From CAISCU01 sp943361925 (GTDB lineage: Bacteria; Bacteroidota; Bacteroidia; UKL13-3): 64,000 nt of DNA. The number at the start of each line of letters is the position of its first letter. Position 1 is the first letter of the stretch. Below, in pieces: positions 53,074-61,700 of this stretch. The position numbers and the translations under genes were made by a program. Where the stretch lies: assembly GCA_943361925.1 (NCBI GenBank), contig CALRIT020000006.1, positions 62,001-126,000 on the forward strand, written 5' to 3'. The notes under the pieces are model-generated. The model was not told the origin of the DNA. It searched no databases and saw only the letters and a program-made list of their open reading frames with translations.

Positions 53074-53832
53074 TTATTTTAACAATTTAAGTTTAAGGTC
53101 TTGCTTAAATTGTTTACTAAGGGGTATAATTATTGATTTTACCGTAACCTCTGAATCAGTAATTTCTTCAACATAATTTAGGTTGATAACGTATGACCGA
53201 TGAACCTGCAAAAAGTTATCATTGGGCAAAGAACTGAGAAACTCACCTAGTTTTTTACGAACTAAAGTTTTACTGTTACCATGATTAATTTCCAGGTAGT
53301 TTTTAAAGGATTGAATATAAATTATTTGATCAAAAGGGATTTTACAAAAACTGAAACCTGATTTCACAAAAACATGAGTTTGCTTTTCAATCAGGTCCTC
53401 CTCATTTTCTAGTTTAGTATTTGCTAAGTAAGATTTCTTATTTGTTTTTAAACCTTTTATTATAAGTGATATAGCTATATATAGTTCATTTTGTCTGATT
53501 GGTTTAACTAAATATCCAAAAGGATTAGAATCTATTGCTTTATTAATCGTTTTGCTATCACTGTATGCCGTTATAAATAAGAATGGTAATCCATAATTTT
53601 TATTAATGACTTTCGACAACCAGACACCATCATGGTCTCCCTTTAAATTGATATCCAACAAAACCAGGTCTGTATTTTTCAATTCTAAAATTGATAATGC
53701 TTCATCTGCACTCATTGCATCTCCTGAAACTTCATGACCTAAATCCTGAATAATATTTCTTAAAAGGTCAATTGTAACAAATTCATCTTCAACAATTAAT
53801 ATTCTTAACTTTGTGTGATTTTCCATTTTCAA
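53074..53832 (-). CDS. LytTR family response regulator
   Basis: 252 residues. Receiver domain at 1-125 with the phosphoacceptor aspartate in LVLLDINLKGDHDG near 58 and the conserved lysine in GYLVKPIRQNEL near 110. LytTR DNA-binding domain near 150-252 with IIYIQSFKNYLEI and NFLQVHRSYVINLNYVEEI. It lies ten bases after the kinase gene on the same strand and is the cognate regulator. Target genes are not evident; the glucan locus beside it is convergent, so regulation of that locus would be speculation. Confidence 0.92.
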   Translation of the reverse strand: MKMENHTKLRILIVEDEFVTIDLLRNIIQDLGHEVSGDAMSADEALSILELKNTDLVLLDINLKGDHDGVWLSKVINKNYGLPFLFITAYSDSKTINKAIDSNPFGYLVKPIRQNELYIAISLIIKGLKTNKKSYLANTKLENEEDLIEKQTHVFVKSGFSFCKIPFDQIIYIQSFKNYLEINHGNSKTLVRKKLGEFLSSLPNDNFLQVHRSYVINLNYVEEITDSEVTVKSIIIPLSKQFKQDLKLKLLK

Positions 53833-53842
53833 TTGGTATATA

Positions 53843-55816
53843 TTAATCTAAAATTGGTTTAGTAGCTTGTAATTGAAACTCTAAAACAAAATGAGTTCCA
53901 TTCGATTTTGGCTCAAACCAGTGTTTACCATCTAATTGACGTACTAAACCATTAATAAGTAATAAGCCTGTTGATTTTTCATTTCTTGAATTAACCTCAA
54001 TTGTATTAAACCCTATTCCATTATCTATCAATTCAAGTTTAACTAGATTATCAATTAATTTCAATTTGATAAATACTTCACCTTTATTCCTTTCAATAAA
54101 AGCGTGTTTGTATATGTTTATTATAAGTTCGGTAATAATTAATCCCAAAGAACCGGCTGTATTAATATTCAGATTTATTTTATCAACATCAGACCTAAAT
54201 TCAACATCCAGATCATCCCGTTTATTGATGATTTTGCTATTAATTACGAGTTCTTTTATATAACTCTTCATATTAATTAATGAGATTTCACGGTTTTGAT
54301 ATAAATTATCATATACCAATGCCATACTATCTATTCTAGCATGTGCATCTGTCATTAAACTCTTAAACAAAGGGTTTGAATTTTTCCTAATTTCCCTTAA
54401 TAATAAACTTGAAACTATTTGAAGATTATTTTTTACTCTATGATGAACTTCACGGAATAATAACTCCTTTTCATTTAAAGATTTCTCCAATTCTTCTTTT
54501 TGTTTTAAAATCAAAAAGTTCTTTTTTCTTATATTAAAAAATACAATTACAACTGTTAATAAAACAATAATTATAATGAGTAAAATGATGTTTTTTATTC
54601 TATTATTTTTAAGATTTTCTGATTCTATATTAGTTACTTTATCAACAAACTCTTCTGCTTTTAAACGCGATTCTACCTGCCAAACCTTTCTTTTATCATT
54701 AACTGCATTGAGTTCTTCTTGAAGTTCATTGCTTAAATTTAAATAATAATATGCTCTACTATAATCTTTTTTATAATTATAATAAACTGCTAAACTTTTA
54801 TACAAGCCAATTGGTTTAAATTGGTTACGTTGGTAATCAACATCAAGAAAATCCTTTAAAAACAAAGACCTTTTCAAAAGTGTGTCTGTTTCAGAAACTT
54901 GGCCTAATAGTTGTTTTGTATGAATAAGAATTTGCAAAACATCAAATTCACCCACAGCATCACTAATATTCTTATTATCATAATTTTGAACATATTTAGT
55001 TATTGCTTCATTTAAATAAGATTTACTTTTAATAGTATCATTCATCATCAAATGATAATACGCTAAATTTAATCCTAATAAACATTGCCAGTACTTACGA
55101 TATTGTCTTAAATTAACTTGTATTTTTTCAAGAGCTTTATTGATATTAAAATTTAGTTGAGCATATTTTGCAGCATTTTTGTAATCATTTTTTTTAGCAT
55201 AAATTGATTCAATAAGGTTTAACATCATGTTTTTGTAACCAGATCTCGGATGGGTTAAAGAATCTGCCAACAATAAACACTCTAATGCATTATCATAATC
55301 ACCAACATCATAAAAATTCCTACCTATTTCACTCGTAATGATATCAATTCCATAAATCTTATAACTTAAAATCCCATTTGATTTTATAAGATGGTAACAC
55401 TGTAAATAATTATAATAAATATTTTGCTCTGAAATTTGTTTCTGTGAGTATTTAAAAATAGTTTGAGAAAAAATGGCAACACTTCTTTCTATCTGATTTT
55501 CAGACTTTTTAGAAAGCTCCATCATTTGCGAGTAATCAATTTCTAATTGACTTATGGGCATTACTTTGCCCCACATATTATTTACATGTTTATAATGCCA
55601 ATAAAACAGAACCCTATCTCTTTTACTATTTTTTAGATAAGGATAAAAGGATAAAAAAGTTGAATAGTTTAAGTAGTTGCTATCGTAATATGAATATAAA
55701 TATTTTATCTGATCATTTTCCTCCTTAATTTTGATGAAATCATCTAAACTCGCGAGTTTTCGGGCATTTAAATTGAAACAAATTATAAAGGTGCTTAATA
55801 AAATAAAAATGCGCAT
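53843..55816 (-). CDS. TPR-containing sensor histidine kinase, HisKA_2 type
   Basis: 657 residues from the ATG at 55816 (a TTG two codons upstream is less likely). A signal peptide is followed by an extracytoplasmic helical repeat domain (about 25-405) with TPR-like units such as GDYDNALECLLLADSL and KDYSRAYYYLNLSNELQEEL. One membrane helix lies near 410-432, then a short coiled coil, the HisKA_2 phosphoacceptor LFREVHHRVKNNLQIVSSLL near 455-475 and an ATPase domain with TELIINIYKHAF and LIDNGIGF. This TPR-TM-HisKA_2 layout with a LytTR partner is common in Bacteroidota. Confidence 0.9.
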   Translation of the reverse strand: MRIFILLSTFIICFNLNARKLASLDDFIKIKEENDQIKYLYSYYDSNYLNYSTFLSFYPYLKNSKRDRVLFYWHYKHVNNMWGKVMPISQLEIDYSQMMELSKKSENQIERSVAIFSQTIFKYSQKQISEQNIYYNYLQCYHLIKSNGILSYKIYGIDIITSEIGRNFYDVGDYDNALECLLLADSLTHPRSGYKNMMLNLIESIYAKKNDYKNAAKYAQLNFNINKALEKIQVNLRQYRKYWQCLLGLNLAYYHLMMNDTIKSKSYLNEAITKYVQNYDNKNISDAVGEFDVLQILIHTKQLLGQVSETDTLLKRSLFLKDFLDVDYQRNQFKPIGLYKSLAVYYNYKKDYSRAYYYLNLSNELQEELNAVNDKRKVWQVESRLKAEEFVDKVTNIESENLKNNRIKNIILLIIIIVLLTVVIVFFNIRKKNFLILKQKEELEKSLNEKELLFREVHHRVKNNLQIVSSLLLREIRKNSNPLFKSLMTDAHARIDSMALVYDNLYQNREISLINMKSYIKELVINSKIINKRDDLDVEFRSDVDKINLNINTAGSLGLIITELIINIYKHAFIERNKGEVFIKLKLIDNLVKLELIDNGIGFNTIEVNSRNEKSTGLLLINGLVRQLDGKHWFEPKSNGTHFVLEFQLQATKPILD

Positions 55817-55864
55817 TAACAATATTATTAATAGTAAAATATACTAATCTTTTAAACTAATTTA

Positions 55865-55996
55865 GGGCCTGCTGAATATGTTTAATAATACATAGTATAG
55901 ATTGATTATACTATTTATTAAAAATCTAAATATAAGGAATTACATACTATTGGCAGCACTTGATATTTGTACTATTTTTTAATTTTCAGCAGGCTC
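55865..55996. mobile_element. MITE-like element, copy 2
   Basis: 132 bp bounded by GGGCCTGCTGAA at 55865-55876 and TTTTCAGCAGGCTC at 55983-55996, an inverted pair with one mismatch. A TA precedes the left end; the right flank reads TT. The inner right part shares TTGGCAGC and the end sequence with copy 1 at 19391, but the body is shorter, so it is a decayed or deleted relative. Confidence 0.7.
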
Positions 55997-56018
55997 TTTT
56001 TAATTAATATCCCTTATT

Positions 56019-56558
56019 CTAAATTTTAACATCTGCTAAAACTTTAAATGTAACTAAAATAGTAAATATATCTCCAGAAGGAATTGCATTTTTAGCCTTT
56101 CCTTTACATCTTAATGGAAGGTTAGTACTTTGGAGATAATAGTTTCTTAGTTTATCCTGAATAATAAGCCCTGGCAATGGTAAGTCTACATATTTACCTT
56201 TGGAATTAATGGGTAATGTTCCTAGTAATAACATGGTATCCATATACATCTCAACACTTTCAAAATCCTCAAAATTAGTGCTTAAAGTATCATTTATAAA
56301 CATCTCTAGTTTTGAAATTTGGATACTTTTGACATCTATATTCGAACCTCCTTTTTCTTCAACTTGCTTTTTCAAATCACTCATGATTAAAGTATAACTT
56401 GAGTCAAATGATTCTCCCGAATTAAGTGAGTTAACTCTTACAACGGTAGACAATTGCCTATCGATATTAATAGTCCCTAATGTATCAATTGGCTCGCAAG
56501 CTGATACAAAAATGAATAGAATTGATAGTATTATTGAATTTAAAAAAAATGTTTTCAT
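56019..56558 (-). CDS. Hypothetical lipoprotein
   Basis: 179 residues with lipobox VSAC near residue 21. The mature part has no recognised domain; a segment with DVKSIQISKLEMFINDTL and a C-terminal strand IFTILVTFKVLADVKI suggest a beta-rich protein. It is the third gene of a minus-strand cluster with the two proteins upstream, eleven bases after the fibronectin-like gene, so it likely belongs to the same surface complex. Confidence 0.72.
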   Translation of the reverse strand: MKTFFLNSIILSILFIFVSACEPIDTLGTINIDRQLSTVVRVNSLNSGESFDSSYTLIMSDLKKQVEEKGGSNIDVKSIQISKLEMFINDTLSTNFEDFESVEMYMDTMLLLGTLPINSKGKYVDLPLPGLIIQDKLRNYYLQSTNLPLRCKGKAKNAIPSGDIFTILVTFKVLADVKI

Positions 56559-56569
56559 CTTGTGTTTAT

Positions 56570-58732
56570 TTAATTATAGTTCTTTTTGATTGGCATTTTC
56601 ACTATTTTGGTTTCACTCATAGCAGACTCAGCACCTTTGCTTGTTACTACTTTTACTGCATAGTTGTAAATTTCATTTAAGTTAGGCTTAACTACATTAT
56701 GCATAAAGGCTCCATTTTTATAAGGAATTACAGCACATCTTTCCAAAGGATTATTTCCAGTAGAACAATAAATTTGAAAAAACACTTCTTCTTTATTTGT
56801 TTCATTTATAACATAATCCCATGAAACAACAATCTCCTTTGAATCCTTATCGTATACTGCTTTTAAAGAACTTACTCCTATTCTCTTACCGGAATCATAT
56901 GTTTTCCCTTTTTGAATAAAACTAAAATCAGAAAAGTTATTAAAAGAATCACATGCAACAAGAGAATAATAATATGTCTCCTCCTGAATTATATATTTAT
57001 CATAAAAAATCGTGTCTTTTGGATTTAGCCTTTCAATGAATTCAAATTTTGATTCCTTATCTGCCATTCTATATAAATGCATTCCAACTACATCTTTACT
57101 GGAACTTGGGATGATAGATAAAATCAAACATGAATCTGTAGGAATTACAGCTCTTAATACTGGGGTTACTGGTGCAATAGTATCTGGTCGTATTACTTTT
57201 ATAATTTTTGAAGACTTTGATATATTGTAATTTTTATCTAAAGCAAATGCCCTATAATAAACATTTGGAGTTAAAGAATTTAAAGAAATCGTATCATGAA
57301 AAACGGTATCAAATCTATTTATTCTAAAACTAGAGTCTTTGCTAAAACTCTCGATAATTGTTGAAAATTCATGATCCTCTTGATTGGCTTGCATAATTCT
57401 AAACCCTAGAAAATCACTTTCCGGATTTGGCTTTAATTTAAGTGTTACTAAACCAGTTGAATCAGCAATGGCCGAAGCCCAAACTGGTTCTCCCGGTGGT
57501 ATGGTATCAGTTTTTAATAAATAAGCCGGGCTTGAAGTAAAAATATTTCCAGCTGTATCATACGTTTGAACAACATAAAAATTTTCATTGTTCATATCAA
57601 CTAAGGTGTCAATAAATGACCTAGTTTTGGGCGATAACATACGAGGAGTTAATAATTGAGTAAAAGGTCCATTTTTATTACTAGCTCTTCTAATTGCGAA
57701 CCCAACTAAATCTTTAGGTATGCAACTTAGTTCCCATTTTAAAGTAGCCTTGGTGCCTGCCGTTGATTCCGGATTAGGAACAAAAACACAAGTTACTGGA
57801 GTTCTATCTCTAGCCATAGCTTTGCAACTTCCAACAAGTATTTCATCGCCAAATAGTGAATGTCCAATTATTTTATAAACATAGGGTACATACATTACTA
57901 CTGTTGTGTCGAATATTACACCAGTATTTTGCCCGTTTGAATCTAAGTTGTCATTAAGTAAAATTAAATCTTTGTTAAGTCTATTATACGATAAACCGTT
58001 ATTATTAGAACGCTCAATACTATATGCAATAAAAGGTTCTTTAGGAAGTTTCCAATTTAAAACTATACTAGTTTCATTTTCAATAGGACTGATAGTAGAC
58101 TTACTGTCTAAAGTAAACTTAACCGCTTCAGCTTCCATTTCAGCACCAAGAAATTTGTCGTTTACAGAAGCATTGGCAGGTACTATTTTATACATATACT
58201 TATTGCCGGCAGTTATATTGCGGTCGACCCAACGTAATCCCATTGCATCAGCAGTTTGATAATCCAAACACGAACCAAGAATTATAAACAAATAAGTAAG
58301 TTCATTTTGCGACTTTGCTGCAACAATTGCTTCCATACTTGTTAAACTTGTTGGCAGGTATTTTTGGTTATTATAAATTAACTCGTACCCCATATTAAGG
58401 TACTTATATGATTTTAAAGAAGTATCTTTAAATGACTTAAGTGCTTTGTTCCATTTTTCTTTTGACCACGGTTTAACCATTGCCACCTCAGCAAACTTAC
58501 CTGTCTTTTTGCCATCAAAATCTGCTCTTAAAATTCGGTATCCATTTTCAATTCCTTTTAAAAATAGTTGCCTATCTTCTATTACCCAACGGATGGTAAT
58601 GCTATCTGTTCCGTTTCTGGCTATTAATGCCAATTTAGGCAAGTCTGAACCTTTTTTGTTTTTCTGGGCGATTACCACATTGGCAAACAAGAGGTAAAAC
58701 AGGGATAAATATATTAAATATTTTATTTTCAT
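56570..58732 (-). CDS. Secreted fibronectin type III-like repeat protein
   Basis: 720 residues with a signal peptide (YLIYLSLFYLLFANVVIAQ). From about residue 30 the chain consists of repeated beta-sandwich units that start with patterns such as DSITIRWVIEDRQ, ATLKWELSCIPKDLVGFAIR, and GLVTLKLKPNPESDFLGFRI, each followed by a YxI/VxA-type strand (VYKIIGHSLFGDE, YRAFALDKNYNI). These are the features of Fn3-like domains in Bacteroidota surface proteins. No type IX secretion signal is evident at the C terminus. It is the middle gene of a three-gene set with the giant protein. Confidence 0.82.
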   Translation of the reverse strand: MKIKYLIYLSLFYLLFANVVIAQKNKKGSDLPKLALIARNGTDSITIRWVIEDRQLFLKGIENGYRILRADFDGKKTGKFAEVAMVKPWSKEKWNKALKSFKDTSLKSYKYLNMGYELIYNNQKYLPTSLTSMEAIVAAKSQNELTYLFIILGSCLDYQTADAMGLRWVDRNITAGNKYMYKIVPANASVNDKFLGAEMEAEAVKFTLDSKSTISPIENETSIVLNWKLPKEPFIAYSIERSNNNGLSYNRLNKDLILLNDNLDSNGQNTGVIFDTTVVMYVPYVYKIIGHSLFGDEILVGSCKAMARDRTPVTCVFVPNPESTAGTKATLKWELSCIPKDLVGFAIRRASNKNGPFTQLLTPRMLSPKTRSFIDTLVDMNNENFYVVQTYDTAGNIFTSSPAYLLKTDTIPPGEPVWASAIADSTGLVTLKLKPNPESDFLGFRIMQANQEDHEFSTIIESFSKDSSFRINRFDTVFHDTISLNSLTPNVYYRAFALDKNYNISKSSKIIKVIRPDTIAPVTPVLRAVIPTDSCLILSIIPSSSKDVVGMHLYRMADKESKFEFIERLNPKDTIFYDKYIIQEETYYYSLVACDSFNNFSDFSFIQKGKTYDSGKRIGVSSLKAVYDKDSKEIVVSWDYVINETNKEEVFFQIYCSTGNNPLERCAVIPYKNGAFMHNVVKPNLNEIYNYAVKVVTSKGAESAMSETKIVKMPIKKNYN

Positions 58733-58764
58733 TATTTTATTGCAATTCGTTTATACAGTGAATT

Positions 58765-61700
58765 CTAATTACTATGTGTTGTGAAAATTTCTTCTTTAGG
58801 TCTTTTTCTAATTTCTATGCCTTTTGAGTTTTTAGCAACAACCCACTCATTGTCTTTAAGTTCCCATAAGGTGGCTGTTAACTGTGTTTGATAGCATTCG
58901 TTATGTCCTAATAAATTACGAGGATGACCTTCTTGATAGGATAAAGCAATTTCGTACCATGTGTTGTTGCCACTTGTATATTTCTGAGAGTAAAAAGACG
59001 TTTGACTCCAACCACCGTTTAAGTATATACCGTTTTGACAAGCTTTAAAATGCCAATCAACTAATACTTTATAGGTTTTTGTTACTTTAACCTCACCTTC
59101 CATTACATCAATTGAAAAGGTTTTATGAGCAGAGGCATTATCTTTTGTAAAACTTACATCGAATATCGAAACAAATCGAATTGGTGTTAATTTATCAACT
59201 GCGCCAGAAGAATGATATAAAAAATCTATGGGTTCAATTAATCCATCTACATCTATATCATCTATACTCTCCAACTCTAATCGATCTGAAACACCAACTC
59301 CACCGGCTCCTGCTAATGTTTTTTGAGGCCTGCAAGGCGTACCATAAGTAAAGCCAACATTGGCATTTAAGCCAATTGTAAGTACAAATATTTTTACTGA
59401 AACCCTGCCGGCAACTTTTCCTTTTACCCAAAGTGGATCAGGAGCGCCACCTTGCATTAATGCCCCTGCTGCCAAATTAAAACCGAGTCCCATAAAATTC
59501 ACAGTTGCATTTGCATACGCAGCCGCTCCACCTCTTGCATACCAATAATCCATTTTATCAGTTACACAACCATTAGCAGCATCATACTTCATTAGAGATA
59601 AATTCATTTCGCCACCAACCGTAAAACTACCACTAAATGGGCCAAAATTGACACTACCCGCCTGATTAAATCCAAATCCAAAATCGAAACCTTTTCCACT
59701 TGAAGCTGCATCTGCAACCGCTTCTGGCTTTAGGGTAGGACTTACAAGCGCCAAACCAGTTTTAGTTAAATCATTAAAATCTGTTGGTGTTAAATCATTG
59801 CCCATTCTCATATAAAACCAAAGATTAAAAACTTGATAATATAAAATTTGGTTTGGTTTTTTAGGCGTACCAATAGTTAACGACCATGCCGGTTCATTAT
59901 TAATCTTTTTCTGTCCATCTACAGTCAAAATAAATTCAGCATCACCAACTGTTTTAAGCATGTAAACATTAAGTGGAGAAACTGGAGGATACTTTATACT
60001 AACAGCAACTTTTACATTTAAATAATCCTTTGTAAAATCATAACTCGCATCTAAAGTTCCTTTTACCAGCGCTTTGTCACGGTCATTTAATGCAGCACCC
60101 ACATAACCTTCTCCGGTTACACCCAATTTTTCAATTCCATCACTTTTTGTAAATGATGCGCTAAATACTAAATCGCCATTAAAACCTCTTTCAGAACTTG
60201 TAGTAACAAATACACCAGAAATTCTAAAACCGAATAAATTTTTATCATCAGGTTTAAACTCCATACCTGAATTGGTGCCTTTTTCATCTTCGGTTTTGTT
60301 AGCATCTGCCGCACTAACTGCTCCTGTGCCATTGGTTGACATATGGTACCAAGCACCAATGCCTGCTCCTTTTAATCCAATAGGATTAACAATTGGAATA
60401 GGTTTTTTGAGAATAAGTTTTGCTTCAGCAAACCAATAGTTATAGGTTTGATTGGTAGTAGGAGAAAGTACACTGCCAAACTGAACAGCAGCAGTAATAG
60501 CTCCAACCTTTTCAAAAACCGCAGCAGCTTCACCTTTAAAACCTTGTCCATAAACAGGATCATTGCTATAAAATGTGAATTTACCTTTTAATGCAACTGC
60601 TGCAACTGATGCATCAACTGAAATGGTATTTATTTTAGCATCAATAAAACCTGGCTTGTATTGGTTGTCTTCTTTTTTAATGCCACCTATTAAAGACAAG
60701 TTAGTGGTTCCACTAAAATTAGCTCCCAAGTTTAAATTCACATCAAAACTTAATATCACTGATGCCATATATCCTTGTGGAGTTGTTGGATTGTCTGACA
60801 ATTCAACTTTTGTTAAAGTTGCATTAAATCCACCCACCTTTTTTTGTGGACTTGCAAAACCGAAACTTGCTTTGTTAAATGTAAAATTCTTTACTTTAGG
60901 ATTTGAATTATCATAAGTAAAACCAAGATTAGTAAAAGTCATGCTAATATTGGCGTCAATCTTATCTAATAACCTCTTTTCAATAGCTATATTACCATTT
61001 AAATTAACTTTTGATATTACAGTACCCTTCGATTTTTTAGTTTTACCTTTGGTATACTCCATAGAAATGATGGAGGTATTATCTAAAGTTAATACAGCGC
61101 CACCAAATAAATCTGCACTTAAGCCTTTTTCACCACCGGGTTTTATTTCTAATAATACACTCGAGCCTTTTTTCTTGGTTCCATCATTCCATCTAGCAGT
61201 GTATTCAAGTGTGTTTGCATCATTGGTACCAGCTTGTGAAATAGGAAGAAGTAATCTTCCACTCACTTCTGCTTTTTTAATTGATTTGTTTAAAATATTA
61301 ATTTCAACTTTTTCTAAACTTGCTTGAAAATCACCTAAAGTGCCAGAAGCCAAATTTATGATTGGGTTTTCTTTAGAACCTACAGCAATGGAACCTGATA
61401 AACCCATTTTACCAATTATAAAATTATCTACTGCTATTTGAATGCCTGTTGTATCTGTAGCTTTGTTGAAAAATTTAGGCAAAACCATTTTAGCACTTTT
61501 TATATAAAAACCCCTAAACTTATCATCCTTATCACCCGTAAAATCTTTTGGAAATTTTATACCTTCAGGATTCTTTTTGTCTGAATTATCAATAACAATG
61601 GCTTCGACTTCTAATTCTGAACCTTCAAGCCCAACAATTTCACATGAACCTAATTTAAGGGTTAGCAACCAATCATTAAGATTTGAAATATCAGCAATAG

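Noticed and set aside
60372..61327. Frames of 60-130 codons on either strand inside the giant surface-protein gene
   Set aside because: They overlap a continuous, well-formed long frame and follow from its low-complexity beta-rich codons.
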